This document shows, one piece after another, positions 52,775 to 62,365 of a DNA stretch of 64,000 nucleotides. Both the position numbers and the translations under genes were made by a program. Origin of the DNA: Pseudomonas argentinensis (GTDB lineage Bacteria > Pseudomonadota > Gammaproteobacteria > Pseudomonadales > Pseudomonadaceae). The stretch covers positions 4,712,001 through 4,776,000 of the forward strand of contig NZ_CP056087.1 in assembly GCF_001839655.2 (NCBI RefSeq). The letters are read 5' to 3'. The notes beneath the pieces were generated by a model. That model made no database searches. It had not been told where the DNA came from and worked only from the letters and a program-made list of their open reading frames with translations. Every line of letters begins with the position of its first letter. The first letter of the stretch is position 1.

Positions 52775-54001
52775 ATGACGATCGAATCGACCGTTTCACC
52801 TCAGGGCGGCGCTCGCCAGGCCGTGCCCCGTCGCGAGGGCCTGGTGCTGGTACTGGGCAGCAGCCTGACCATCATGGGCTCGGTGATGGTCGCGCCCATC
52901 CTGCCCAAACTCGGCGCCGAATTCGGCCCCTTCGAGCCCCGCGCCGACCTGCTGGTGCCCCTGGCGATAACCGGCCCGGCCCTGGCCATCGCGCTGTTCG
53001 CGCCGCTGGCCGGCTGGCTTGCCGACCGTATCGGCCGCAAGGCACTGCTGATCATCGCCACCCTGCTGTACGCCCTGCTCGGCGTGCTGCCGGCACTGCT
53101 CGATGACCTGCGCCAGATCGTCGCCGCGCGGCTGCTGTTCGGTTGCGCCGAAGCGGCGATCATGACCTGCTGCGCGGCGCTGATCGCCGACTACTGGCAA
53201 GGCGAGGACCGCATGCGCCTGGTCAACCTGCAGGTGGTCGGCATCGGCCTGGTCGGCGCCCTGTGCTTCGTGGCCGGCGGCGCACTGGGCGAGCAGTCCT
53301 GGCGGCTGCCGTTCTACCTGTACCTGCTGCCGCTGCTGCTGGTTCCGGCGATGCTGCGTGTGCTCTGGGAGCCGCCACGGCGTGTGGCGAGCAGCGTGCA
53401 GGCGGACGACGAGCAGGTGTCCATCCCGCGCCTGGTGGTCGGGTATCTGCTGATTCTCGCCGGCATGGTGCTGGCCGTGGTGGTACCGGTGCAATCGCCG
53501 CTGCTGCTGGCCGGCATGGGCATCACCTCCAGCACGCTGATCGGCGCCTGCGCCGGACTGGGTCTGCTGGCCAGCCTCGGCGGCTCGCTGACCTGGCCAC
53601 TGCTGCGCCGCGGCCTGGGCATCCCCGGTTGCAACGCCCTGCTGCTGGGGCTGATGGCCACCGGCCTGTGGCTGCTGATCCACGCCCAGAGCTACCAGGC
53701 CATGCTGGTGGCGGTGGTCGTCCACGGCCTCGGTGTCGGCCTGCTGGTGCCCAACGCCATGGCCCCGGTGATGAACGCCCTGAGCGCCAGCACCCGTGGC
53801 CGCGGCCTGGGCGGCTTCACCGCCTGCCTGTACATCGGCCAGTTCGCCAGCCCATTGGCGGTCGCCACCCTCATGGCGCTCGGTTACGACCTGCGCGGCG
53901 CCATCGGCTGGCTGGCCACCGCCAGCCTGGCCGGCGCGGCCATCTGGCTGGTGGCCGCCCTGCTCCGACCGCGCGACACGGCGCTCGCCTCACACCCGTG
54001 A
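52775..54001 (+). CDS. MFS transporter, probable substrate importer
   Basis: 408 residues, about 12 TM. LVLVLGSSLTIMGSVMVAPILPKLGAEF opens TM1, and the loop 2-3 motif is GWLADRIGRKALL. ATG 52775 follows the porin stop by about 10 nt, so co-transcription is likely. MFS direction is not readable; its place between an outer-membrane channel and an amidase suggests uptake of the amide substrate. Confidence 0.87.
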   Translation: MTIESTVSPQGGARQAVPRREGLVLVLGSSLTIMGSVMVAPILPKLGAEFGPFEPRADLLVPLAITGPALAIALFAPLAGWLADRIGRKALLIIATLLYALLGVLPALLDDLRQIVAARLLFGCAEAAIMTCCAALIADYWQGEDRMRLVNLQVVGIGLVGALCFVAGGALGEQSWRLPFYLYLLPLLLVPAMLRVLWEPPRRVASSVQADDEQVSIPRLVVGYLLILAGMVLAVVVPVQSPLLLAGMGITSSTLIGACAGLGLLASLGGSLTWPLLRRGLGIPGCNALLLGLMATGLWLLIHAQSYQAMLVAVVVHGLGVGLLVPNAMAPVMNALSASTRGRGLGGFTACLYIGQFASPLAVATLMALGYDLRGAIGWLATASLAGAAIWLVAALLRPRDTALASHP

Positions 54002-54012
54002 ATTTCCCTTTG

Positions 54013-54031
54013 CCCGCTGCAGGCCAGCGGG
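54013..54031 (+). repeat. Hairpin between MFS and amidase genes
   Basis: CCCGCTG / CAGCGGG, 7-bp stem with a 5-nt loop, 12 nt after the MFS stop. No strong T-run; may stabilise or partly terminate the upstream mRNA. Confidence 0.45.
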
Positions 54032-54057
54032 TGTTACCCCATAGCCGAGGTTTTGCC

Positions 54058-55497
54058 ATGCACGACATTCACACCCTGATGGATCAACACGACGCCACCG
54101 GCCTCGCCGGGCTGGTCGACAAAGGCGAAGTCAACCCCGGCGAGCTGCTCGAAGCCAGCATCGCGCGGCTGGAGCAGGTCGAGCCGCAGCTCAATGCGGT
54201 AGCCGAGAAACTCTACGACAGCGCGCGCCAGGCGACACTTGGCAACGGCCCGTTGCGCGGTGTGCCGACGCTGATCAAGGACCTGTTCGCGCCGCTCGAC
54301 GGTGCGCGCATGAGCAACGGCTCGCTGGCCCTTGGCGAAGCGCGCATGGAGCTGGATGACGCCGTGGTCAGCCGCCTGCGCGAGGCCGGCTGCCAGTTCA
54401 TCGGCACCACCACGGCGCCAGAGTTCGGCACCTCCTACACCACCGAGTCGACCCGTTTCGGCGCCACCCGCAACCCCTGGGACACCGCGCGCAGCGTCGG
54501 TGGCTCCAGCGGTGGCGCCGCGGCGCTGGTCGCCGCCCGCGTGGTGCCCTTCGCCCACGGTAACGACGGCGGTGGCTCACTGCGCGTGCCGGCCTCCTGC
54601 TGCGGGGTGTTCGGCCTCAAGCCAAGCCGTGGGCGCATGCCCAGCGGCCCGCTGACCGGCGAAGGCTGGGCCGGCATGAGCACCGCCCACGCGATCACGG
54701 TGTCCGTGCGCGACAGCGCCGCACTGCTGGACATCACCGCCGGCGCCGACCTCGGTGCCCCCTACGCCGCGCCCTGGCAGCACGAGCCCTTCGCCGACAG
54801 CCTGCGTCGCCCACCACGGCCGCTGCGCATCGCCCTGGTCGAGCACCTGGCGCCCTGGGCCAGCGGCCCGGAAGCGCTGGCCGCGGTGCGCCACAGCGCC
54901 AGACTGTGCGAGGCCCTCGGCCACCGCGTCGAGCACGCTACCCTGCCGGTCGACGCCCTGGCCTTTCTCGATCAGGTGTTCGATATCATCGGTGCCAGCA
55001 CCAGCAGCTACGTCGGGCTGCTCGGCGAGATGCGCGGCACCCCGGTAAGCCCCGAGGAGCTTGAGCCGCGCACGCGGATCATCCTGCGCGAGAAAGGCGG
55101 CACCAGCGGCGCGCGCTATGCCGACGCGGTGGCCAGCATCCATATGCTGGGCCGGCGCCTGGCCGCCTTCCTCAGCGACTTCGACCTGATCCTCACCCCG
55201 ACCCTGACTCGCGAGCCGCCGCTGATCGGCAGCCTCGACCCCTTCGACGACAGCCTCGACCTGGCCGCAATGATCGAGCGCTTCCACAGCTACTCGCCAT
55301 TCACCGCGCTGTTCAATGCCAGCGGCCAGCCGGCCATGTCGGTGCCGTTGTACTGGACCAGCGGTGGCCTGCCCCTGGGCTCGCACTTCGCCGCGCGCTT
55401 TGGTGAGGAAGGCACCCTGCTGGCTCTGGCCGCCCAACTGGAACAGGCTCAGCCCTGGGCCGGACGGGTGCCGCCGGTAAACGCCCGAAAAGGCTGA
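54058..55497 (+). CDS. Amidase-signature hydrolase
   Basis: 479 residues. Amidase signature Ser-Ser-Lys triad: Lys in VPTLIKDLFAP, and the two Ser in VGGSSGGAAALVAAR with GNDGGGSLRVPASCCGVFGLKPSRGR. The GARMSNGSLAL segment and overall layout resemble 6-aminohexanoate-cyclic-dimer hydrolase (NylA) and related broad amidases. Cytoplasmic, no signal peptide. Likely cleaves an amide imported by the adjacent transporters. The substrate is unproven. Confidence 0.9.
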   Translation: MHDIHTLMDQHDATGLAGLVDKGEVNPGELLEASIARLEQVEPQLNAVAEKLYDSARQATLGNGPLRGVPTLIKDLFAPLDGARMSNGSLALGEARMELDDAVVSRLREAGCQFIGTTTAPEFGTSYTTESTRFGATRNPWDTARSVGGSSGGAAALVAARVVPFAHGNDGGGSLRVPASCCGVFGLKPSRGRMPSGPLTGEGWAGMSTAHAITVSVRDSAALLDITAGADLGAPYAAPWQHEPFADSLRRPPRPLRIALVEHLAPWASGPEALAAVRHSARLCEALGHRVEHATLPVDALAFLDQVFDIIGASTSSYVGLLGEMRGTPVSPEELEPRTRIILREKGGTSGARYADAVASIHMLGRRLAAFLSDFDLILTPTLTREPPLIGSLDPFDDSLDLAAMIERFHSYSPFTALFNASGQPAMSVPLYWTSGGLPLGSHFAARFGEEGTLLALAAQLEQAQPWAGRVPPVNARKG

Positions 55498-55779
55498 CGG
55501 CAAGCGCGGGCGTCGAACTCGTCGGTGCCCGCCCCCATACATCGCCTTGCTCAAAAGGCGCTGCACGCCCTGGCACGAAAACGCCCAATTACGGCGCACG
55601 TCGCCTGCTCTCTGCTTCATTCGGTGACACTTCCCCTGCAGCCAGGCTGGCAAGCGCCGCCGGCCGCTGCTCATAACCCTCTGTTACACCTGCCGAATTT
55701 CCCAGCGCCTGATGACTGGCCCGCCTCTTGCTGCATTGACTAAACGGATAATTGGATACATTTATTCAGGAAGCTCAGC
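55498..55779. promoter_or_regulatory. Region upstream of the FadR-type regulator
   Basis: 282 bp without a gene. Near the end, ATAATTGGATACATTTAT (55748–55765) is an imperfect A+T-rich dyad abutting the regulator's RBS (CAGGAAG). It is in the style of FCD-family operators, so autoregulation is possible. The rest shows nothing clear. Confidence 0.4.
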
Positions 55780-56448
55780 ATGCTTACCGCTCCGCTCTAC
55801 GCCCAGCGTCAACCCGTGACCGCCGAAGAAGAGGCCTATAACTTCCTGCTCGCGGCGATCTGCGCCGGCCGTTACCGCAAGGGTGACCGGCTGGTAGCCG
55901 AGGACATCGCCGCGGAAATCGGCACCAGCCGCATGCCGGTGCGCGAAGCCTTCCGTCGCCTGGATGCCCAGGGCCTGGTCACCCTGCGCCCCAACCGCGG
56001 CGCGGTGGTCAGTGGCCTGGACATCGAGCAGATGAACGAAGTCTTCGAGATGCGCAGCGCCCTCGAGGGCCTGGCGATCCGCGTGGCGGTGGGCAAGGTC
56101 ACCGAGCGCCACCTGATCCTGCTGGAGCGACTGCTCGACGACATGGACGAGTGCCGCAACGACACCGCCCAGTGGGTGGTGCGCCACCGCATCTTCCACG
56201 AATACCTGTGCAGCATCAGCGAGCGCCCGCGGCTGATGAAGCAGATCGTCGCGCTCTACTCGCTGATCGAGGCGCCGATGCGCCTGTGGCTCGAACACGG
56301 CGAGAAGCCGCTCAGCGGCCGCGAGGAACACGCGCAGATTTTGGCCGCCCTGCGCACCCGTGACGCCGACCTGGCCGAGCGGGTGCTCCGCGAACATATC
56401 GAGGGCACCCTGCCGGCCCTGACGCTATTTCTGCAAAGCGAACAATAA
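55780..56448 (+). CDS. GntR-family regulator, FadR/FCD subfamily
   Basis: 222 residues. wHTH RKGDRLVAEDIAAEIGTSRMPVREAFRRLDAQGLVTLRPNRGAVVSGL (about 30–78). The C-terminal FCD helical effector domain has its metal/ligand pocket (Asp in MDECRND, His in FHEYL, and a further His in EEHAQILAAL/VLREHIEG). Probably controls the transport–GGT operon starting at 56527, about 80 nt downstream on the same strand. The effector may be an organic acid or amino acid derivative. Confidence 0.9.
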   Translation: MLTAPLYAQRQPVTAEEEAYNFLLAAICAGRYRKGDRLVAEDIAAEIGTSRMPVREAFRRLDAQGLVTLRPNRGAVVSGLDIEQMNEVFEMRSALEGLAIRVAVGKVTERHLILLERLLDDMDECRNDTAQWVVRHRIFHEYLCSISERPRLMKQIVALYSLIEAPMRLWLEHGEKPLSGREEHAQILAALRTRDADLAERVLREHIEGTLPALTLFLQSEQ

Positions 56449-56526
56449 CCAGCGGACGACCGCCGACGGTCGCCTCCCTTGCCACTTCACTGCTGCCCTT
56501 TCGATCACAGCAAACGGAGTACCACC

Positions 56527-57333
56527 ATGCGCCTTTCATGCTCTCTCGTCGCCGCCGTATCCCTGGGGCTGGCCGCTTCCCTGGCCACGGCCGCACCCGC
56601 CGTGCCGGATCGCCTCAAGGACGTCGGCAAGCTGACCTATTGCTCGGGCATGGACTCGCCACCACTGGTGTCCTTCGACGCTGCGCAGAAGCCCACCGGC
56701 CTGGCCATCGACCTGGGCATGGAGATCGCCAAGCGCCTGGGCGACAAGCAAGTGTCGTGGCGCGTCACGCCGTTCTCCGGGCTGGTGCCGGCGCTGCTGG
56801 CCAGCCAGTGCGACCTGATCGTCGACCAGCTGTTCGACAAGCCGGAGCGCCGCGAGGTGATCGACATCGTCAACTACATGTATTCCAGCCAGTCGGTGGT
56901 GGTGCCCAAGGGCAACCCCAAGAACATCCAGGCGCTCGATGACCTCTCCGGCCACAAGATCGCCGTGCTCAACGGCTCGACCATCAAGACCCTGCTCGAC
57001 GCCGAGAACCACAAGCTGACAGAGGCCGGCAAGGCGCCGATGAAGCTGGTGGCCTACAACACCGACACCGACGCCTTCCAGGCGCTGCGCATCGGTCAGG
57101 TCGACGCCTATGGCACCACCGTGGAAACCGCCGGCTACTACGCGGCCATGGCCCCCGATCTGTTCCAGGAAGGCGTGCCGGCGTTCGGGCGCATCCTCAC
57201 CGGCATCGGCGTGCGCAAGGACGACCAGCAGCTGTCCGCCGCGGTGCAGCAGATCATCGACGACATGGGCGCCGACGGCAGCTACGCCGCATTGCTCGCC
57301 AAGTGGCACGTCGCCAGTGACAAGCTGGACTGA
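56527..57333 (+). CDS. Polar amino acid ABC substrate-binding protein
   Basis: 268 residues, SBP_bac_3. Signal peptide MRLSCSLVAAVSLGLAASLA(TA). Family segments GKLTYCSGMDSPPLVSFD, PTGLAIDLGMEIAKRLG, SGLVPALLASQCDLIVDQLF and DLSGHKIAVLNGST. Periplasmic receptor of a three-part importer with the next two genes. The ligand is unknown; the gene order with a gamma-glutamyltransferase suggests a gamma-glutamyl amino acid or related conjugate. Confidence 0.92.
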   Translation: MRLSCSLVAAVSLGLAASLATAAPAVPDRLKDVGKLTYCSGMDSPPLVSFDAAQKPTGLAIDLGMEIAKRLGDKQVSWRVTPFSGLVPALLASQCDLIVDQLFDKPERREVIDIVNYMYSSQSVVVPKGNPKNIQALDDLSGHKIAVLNGSTIKTLLDAENHKLTEAGKAPMKLVAYNTDTDAFQALRIGQVDAYGTTVETAGYYAAMAPDLFQEGVPAFGRILTGIGVRKDDQQLSAAVQQIIDDMGADGSYAALLAKWHVASDKLD

Positions 57334-57344
57334 GGGCCACGTGG

Positions 57345-58115
57345 ATGAATTTCAATTGGGACATCTTCTGGCAATACCTGCTGCAGCCCAGTGACCTGTA
57401 CCTGGGCGCGCTGTGGATGACCTGCGTGATCGCCGTGCTGTCCATGGCCCTGGGCTGCGTGATCGGGCTGCTGGCGGCGCTGATGCGTCTGTCCAGCAAC
57501 CCGTTCATCCAGGCACCGGCACGCTTCTACGTGTGGCTGATGCGCGGCACGCCGCTGCTGGTGCAGATCGTCTTTCTGTACACGGCGCTGGCGGCGGGCG
57601 GCATCTTCCGCTTCGAGGACCTGGACCTGGGCTGGGTGGTGATACCGGGCAACCTGCAGGCCGCGATCATCGCCCTGGGCCTCAACGAAGGCGCCTACAT
57701 GGCGGAGATCATGCGTGCCGGCATCGCCGCGGTGGACAAGGGCCAATACGAGGCCGGCCGCTCCCTGGGCATGACCTTCGCCAAGCTGATGCGCCGTATC
57801 GTGCTGCCCCAGGCCTTTCGCATCATCGTGCCGCCGCTGGGCAACGAGTTCAACGTGATGCTCAAGAACACCACCCTGGTCAGCGTGATCGGTGTGCAGG
57901 AGCTGCTGCTCAGCACCCAGATGATCACCTCGGCGACCTTCCGGGTATTCGAGCTGTACCTGGTGGTGGCCATCTACTTCCTGCTGCTGACCACCCTCTG
58001 GGGCTTCTTCCAGAGCTGGCTGGAGCGCCGCTTCGGACAGTCCGACCGGCGCCCCGCCACGGCGTCCAGACGGCTGTTCGGCAGCTACACGGCAAAACTG
58101 TTGAGGGGGCGTTGA
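57345..58115 (+). CDS. Polar amino acid ABC permease (HisM/GlnP type)
   Basis: 256 residues, about five TM helices. Contains [19 protein letters not shown] and the EAA loop [49 protein letters not shown], diagnostic of the HisMQ family. ATG 57345 is 11 nt after the binding-protein stop. A single permease implies a homodimeric channel. Confidence 0.93.
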   Translation: MNFNWDIFWQYLLQPSDLYLGALWMTCVIAVLSMALGCVIGLLAALMRLSSNPFIQAPARFYVWLMRGTPLLVQIVFLYTALAAGGIFRFEDLDLGWVVIPGNLQAAIIALGLNEGAYMAEIMRAGIAAVDKGQYEAGRSLGMTFAKLMRRIVLPQAFRIIVPPLGNEFNVMLKNTTLVSVIGVQELLLSTQMITSATFRVFELYLVVAIYFLLLTTLWGFFQSWLERRFGQSDRRPATASRRLFGSYTAKLLRGR

Positions 58116-58116
58116 G

Positions 58117-58914
58117 ATGCAGAACGGCAATCAGGATCTGGTCATCGAAGCGCTGAATATCGAGAAGTCCTTCGGCGACCTGCAGATCCTCAAGGGCGTA
58201 TCGCTGCAGGTCAAACGTGGCGAGGTGGTGGTGCTGATCGGCGCCTCGGGCTCGGGCAAGACCACCTTTATCCGTTGCATCAACCTGCTCGAGGAGATCC
58301 AGGGTGGGCGCATTCGCGTCAACGGCCGGCCCATGGGTTACTGTGAGCGCCCGGATGGCTCGCTGGTACGCGACAGCGAGCGCAATATCGCGCGCCAGCG
58401 CCGCGACATCGGCATGGTGTTCCAGCGCTTCAACCTGTTCCCGCACATGACCGCCCTGCAGAACATCATCGAGGCGCCGATCCAGGTGCTCGGCGTCGGC
58501 AAGGCGCAGGCTCTGGAACACGCCCGCCAGCTGCTCAAGCAGGTGGGCCTGGCCGACAAGGCCGACCAATACCCGTCGATGCTCTCCGGTGGCCAGCAGC
58601 AGCGCGTGGCCATCGCCCGTGCCCTGGCGATGAAGCCCCAGGCGATGCTGTTCGACGAGCCGACCAGCGCCCTGGACCCGGAAACCGTCGGCGAAGTGCT
58701 GCAGGTGATGAAACAATTGGCCGAACAGGGCATGACCATGGTGGTGGTCACCCACGAAATGGGCTTCGCCCGGGAAGTGGCCGACCGCGTGGTGGTGCTC
58801 GATCAGGGCGAGCTGATCGAACAAGGCCCGCCCGAACAGATTTTCAGCGCGCCCAGCCACCCGCGTACGCGGGCGTTCCTGAGCCGCGTCCTGCCGGAGG
58901 TATCCGCATGCTGA
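58117..58914 (+). CDS. Polar amino acid ABC ATPase (GlnQ/HisP type)
   Basis: 265 residues. Walker [10 protein letters not shown] (about 42–50), Q-loop, signature [17 protein letters not shown], Walker [15 protein letters not shown]-loop VVVTHEM. It carries a small insertion before the Q-loop ([22 protein letters not shown]), known in this subgroup. Starts 1 nt after the permease stop, and its stop overlaps the start of the GGT gene (ATGCTGA). Confidence 0.94.
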   Translation: MQNGNQDLVIEALNIEKSFGDLQILKGVSLQVKRGEVVVLIGASGSGKTTFIRCINLLEEIQGGRIRVNGRPMGYCERPDGSLVRDSERNIARQRRDIGMVFQRFNLFPHMTALQNIIEAPIQVLGVGKAQALEHARQLLKQVGLADKADQYPSMLSGGQQQRVAIARALAMKPQAMLFDEPTSALDPETVGEVLQVMKQLAEQGMTMVVVTHEMGFAREVADRVVVLDQGELIEQGPPEQIFSAPSHPRTRAFLSRVLPEVSAC

Positions 58915-60518
58915 GCTTTTCCGCACATCGTTATCCCTATGCCTCGCAGCGCCAGAGCGTGTTCGCCCGGCGCGGCATGGTGGCCGCCTCGCAACCCCTG
59001 GCCGCCGAAGCCGGGATCGACGTCATGCGTCGCGGCGGCAATGCCATCGACGCGGCCATCGCCACCGCCGCCGCCCTTACAGTGGTTGAGCCGACCGGCT
59101 GCGGCATCGGCGGTGATGCCTTCGCCCTGGTCTGGGTCAAGGGCCAGCTGCACGGCCTGGACGCCAGCGGCCACGCTCCCGCCGCCCTGAACATCGATGC
59201 GGTGAAGGCCGCCGGCCACATGCAGATGCCCACCTACGGCTGGACACCGGTCACCGTGCCGGGCTGCCCCTCGGCCTGGGCGGAACTGTCGCGACGCTTC
59301 GGTCGCCTGCCGTTCGGCGACCTTCTGAAACCGGCGATCAGCCTGGCCGCCGATGGCTTTCCGCTGTCGCCGGTGGTCGCCCACCAGTGGCAGGTGGCCC
59401 TGGATGAGTTCTCCGCACACCGCGAGCCGGCCCTGCAGGCCTGGTTCGACACCTTCCTGATCGATGGCCGCGCGCCCAAAGCCGGCGAGCTGTTCCGCAA
59501 TCTGGCCCAGGCCCGCACCCTGCAGGCGCTGGCCGACAGCGCGTGCGAGAGTTTCTACCGCGGCGAGATCGCCGAGCGTATCGACCAGGCCTCGCGCGCC
59601 GCTGGCGGCTACCTGCGCAAGACAGACCTGCACGCCTACAAACCGCGCTGGGTCGAGCCGATCAGCATCAACTACCGCGGTTATGACGTATGGGAAATCC
59701 CGCCCAGCGGCCAGGGCCTGGTCGCCCTGATGACCCTGCAGATTCTCCAGGGCTTCGAGTTCGATCATCGTGACAGCCTGCAGACCTGGCACCGCCAGAT
59801 AGAAGCGCTCAAGCTGGCCTACGCCGACGGCCTGCATCACATCACCGACCCCGAGCACATGCGTGTCGCCGTGGCCGACCTGCTCAGCCCCGGCTACACC
59901 GAGCGGCGCCGCAAGCTGATTGGCGAACATGCCCGGCAACCCGAGGCCGGCGACCCGCACGCCAGCGGCACCGTGTACCTGGCCGCCGCCGATGGCGAAG
60001 GCAACATGGTGTCGTTCATCCAGAGCAACTACCACGGCTTCGGCTCCGGCGTGGTGGTACCCGACAGCGGCATCGCCCTGCAGAACCGTGGCCAGGAATT
60101 CAGCCTGGAAGCCAACCACGCCAACACCCTGGTCGCCGGCAAGAAGACCTTCCACACCATCATCCCCGGCTTCCTGACCAAGGACGGCGAGGCGGTCGCG
60201 CCGTTCGGCGTGATGGGCGGCTACATGCAGCCCCAGGGCCACGTGCAGATGGTGATGAACCTGGTCGACTTCGGCCTCAACCCCCAGGCCGCCCTCGACG
60301 CCCCGCGCTGGCAGTGGCTGGGCGACAGGAAGGTCGGCATCGAACAGGGCGCCTCGCGGGACCTGGCCGCGGCCCTGGCGCGCCTGGGTCACGAGGTCAG
60401 CGTGGCCTGCGACTCCACCGACTACGGCCGCGGGCAGATCATCGTGCGTGACCCGCACAGCGGTGTGCTGTGTGGCGGCACCGAGCCACGCGCCGACTCC
60501 CATATCGCCGTGTGGTGA
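58908..60518 (+). CDS. Gamma-glutamyltransferase-family protein without signal peptide
   Basis: 536 residues, Ntn hydrolase of the GGT family. Large-subunit start [32 protein letters not shown], the GIGGDAF-type block ([13 protein letters not shown]), and the autocleavage/nucleophile Thr355 in [18 protein letters not shown]. Also [18 protein letters not shown] (small-subunit oxyanion region) and the C-terminal [10 protein letters not shown]. It has no export signal and resembles the cytoplasmic YwrD-like branch. Coupled by overlap to the ABC ATPase gene, so cleavage after import is inferred. Confidence 0.9.
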   Translation: MLSFSAHRYPYASQRQSVFARRGMVAASQPLAAEAGIDVMRRGGNAIDAAIATAAALTVVEPTGCGIGGDAFALVWVKGQLHGLDASGHAPAALNIDAVKAAGHMQMPTYGWTPVTVPGCPSAWAELSRRFGRLPFGDLLKPAISLAADGFPLSPVVAHQWQVALDEFSAHREPALQAWFDTFLIDGRAPKAGELFRNLAQARTLQALADSACESFYRGEIAERIDQASRAAGGYLRKTDLHAYKPRWVEPISINYRGYDVWEIPPSGQGLVALMTLQILQGFEFDHRDSLQTWHRQIEALKLAYADGLHHITDPEHMRVAVADLLSPGYTERRRKLIGEHARQPEAGDPHASGTVYLAAADGEGNMVSFIQSNYHGFGSGVVVPDSGIALQNRGQEFSLEANHANTLVAGKKTFHTIIPGFLTKDGEAVAPFGVMGGYMQPQGHVQMVMNLVDFGLNPQAALDAPRWQWLGDRKVGIEQGASRDLAAALARLGHEVSVACDSTDYGRGQIIVRDPHSGVLCGGTEPRADSHIAVW

Positions 60519-60528
60519 CGCCAAAGCC

Positions 60529-60556
60529 GGGCCGCCGCAATGGCGGCCCGTTTTTT
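60529..60556 (+). terminator. Intrinsic terminator of the ABC–GGT operon
   Basis: Perfect stem GGGCCGCC / GGCGGCCC with loop GCAAT, then GTTTTTT. It begins 10 nt after the GGT stop. Clear rho-independent terminator. Confidence 0.93.
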
Positions 60557-60664
60557 GAATCTGTTCACGAGCTGTCGGCTCGAACTTAGCGCTTTGACTG
60601 CAAAGTGGCGCAAGCGGCCGCAAGCTGCAAGCCCCAAGCTACAAGTTAAAAGCAGTCCGCAGAC

Positions 60665-60740
60665 GTAGGGTGGACAACGCTCTTTTTGTCCACCATTGCA
60701 ATCGCAGAGCGGTGGACGGATAAAGCGTCGTCCACCCTAC
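60665..60740. repeat. 76-bp nested inverted repeat
   Basis: Outer arms GTAGGGTGGACAACGCT (60665–60681) and AGCGTCGTCCACCCTAC (60724–60740) match at 16 of 17 positions. Inner arms GTCCACC (60688–60694) and GGTGGAC (60711–60717) are perfect. It looks like a dispersed REP-type or MITE-like element of the 'GTAGGGTGGACAACGCT' class common in pseudomonads. No terminal duplications noticed. Confidence 0.7.
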
Positions 60741-60854
60741 GAAGGGCAGCTTTTGCCTTGCAGCCGCCTCTTTCATGTCGCCCAAGAGGATCGTGAACGG
60801 CCTCTCAAGGTCTGAATGAAACGACTCGGAGCGCAGGTACTTTTCGTACCGAGC

Positions 60855-62363
60855 CTAGTGGGCACTCTGCCCGCGATAACCCTTGAACAACCTGAATACC
60901 ACCAGCGCCAGCACGCCGATCACCACCGCCGAGGTGCTGAGCAGCACCGAGTGGGTGCTGGAAAATGCCGCCTTGGCTGCCTCGATCAGGGCACTGGCCT
61001 GTTCGGCCGGCAACTCCGTAGCCACCAGGTAACTGTCGCCAATCGAACGTATCGCACGCTCCGCCAGCGGCGCCGCCAACTCGCCCGGCAAGGCGATGGT
61101 GTGGCCGTACACGCTGGACATGAACACCCCGAAGAAGGTGATCCCCAGCCCGGTGCCCAGCTCGTAGGCAGTGGCCTCCAGGGCGCCTGCCGCGCCACCC
61201 TTGCTGGCTTCCACCGCGCCCATGATGGCGATCGACGAGGCCGTCAGGCCGATGCTCAGCGCCAGCCCCAGCACCGCGAGCACGGCCGGCACACTCAGCC
61301 CCGGGTCATGCAGGTCGGCGAAGGCCACGAAACCCAGGGCGCCGGCGGAAACCAGCAGCGACAGGCTGGCCACCCAGCGCAGGCCGAAGCGGTTGGACAG
61401 GTAGCCGGCCAGGGGCCCGCCGACCGCTGCGGCCGCCATGATCGGAATCATGAAGATGCCGGCCTGCAACGGCGACTTGTCGAGTACATACTGCAGCTCC
61501 ATCGCCAGGGTCAGCTCCACCCCGGCCAGGGCGCCGATGGCGACCACCGCCATGATCAAGCCGGCCAGCAATACCGGGCGGCCGAACAGCGACAGATCGA
61601 GCATCGGCTCGGTCGAGCGCAACTGCTGGCGGGCGAACAGGGTCAGCAACGCCAGGCCCACGAGCAGCACCAACAGGGCGACCGGCAGCGACTGGGTGGC
61701 GCCGACGCCGGCCTTGATGGCGTAGACCACGCTGATGATGCCGGCGATCAGAATCAGCGCCTGGCCGATGGCCCACTTGCCCGGCGTGGTCTCCTCGACG
61801 CGCGGCAGCAGCAGGAACGCGACCGGAATCACCACCGCCATCACCGGCACGTTGATCAGGAACACCGAGCCCCACCAGAAATGCTCGAGCAGTGCGCCAC
61901 CGATCAGCGGACCGACTGCCGCTCCGGCCGCGCCGACGGTGCCCCACAGGCCGAGGGCCATGGCCCGCTCGCGCTCGTCCTCGAAGGTGCGGCGGATGAT
62001 GCCCAGCACGCACGGCATGATCATCGCGCCGCCTAGGGCCAACAGTACCCGGGCGCCGATCAGCAATTCTGGCGTAGGTGCAAACGCCGCCAGCGTCGAA
62101 GCCACGCCGAACACACTGAGGCCGGTGAGCAGAATGCGCCGGTTGCCCACCCGGTCGGCCAGGGTGCCCATGGGCACCAGCAAGCCGGCCATCAGCAGCG
62201 GATAAATATCGATGATCCAGAGGATTTCGGTGCTCGTGGCGCCGAGTGCCTGGGTCAGCGACGGCACTGCGATATGCAGGATGGTCATGTCGATGACGAT
62301 GGGCGTGAAGGCCAGCATCACCGCAACGAGGATCAACCAGCGTTTGGGTACGGCACGCAACAT
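60855..62363 (-). CDS. DHA2-family (14-TM) MFS multidrug exporter, SmvA-like
   Basis: 502 residues, 14 TM helices. Motif MTILHIAVPSLTQALGATSTEILWIIDIYPLLMAGLLVPMGTLADRVGNRR is the DHA2 opening (as in SmvA/QacA). Antiporter motif C is in WGTVGAAGAAVGPLIGGALLE. Exports cationic biocides or drugs in relatives. Its start is 2 nt after the OMF stop on the same strand, so it belongs to the RND–OMF operon. Confidence 0.92.
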   Translation of the reverse strand: MLRAVPKRWLILVAVMLAFTPIVIDMTILHIAVPSLTQALGATSTEILWIIDIYPLLMAGLLVPMGTLADRVGNRRILLTGLSVFGVASTLAAFAPTPELLIGARVLLALGGAMIMPCVLGIIRRTFEDERERAMALGLWGTVGAAGAAVGPLIGGALLEHFWWGSVFLINVPVMAVVIPVAFLLLPRVEETTPGKWAIGQALILIAGIISVVYAIKAGVGATQSLPVALLVLLVGLALLTLFARQQLRSTEPMLDLSLFGRPVLLAGLIMAVVAIGALAGVELTLAMELQYVLDKSPLQAGIFMIPIMAAAAVGGPLAGYLSNRFGLRWVASLSLLVSAGALGFVAFADLHDPGLSVPAVLAVLGLALSIGLTASSIAIMGAVEASKGGAAGALEATAYELGTGLGITFFGVFMSSVYGHTIALPGELAAPLAERAIRSIGDSYLVATELPAEQASALIEAAKAAFSSTHSVLLSTSAVVIGVLALVVFRLFKGYRGQSAH

Positions 62364-62365
62364 GA

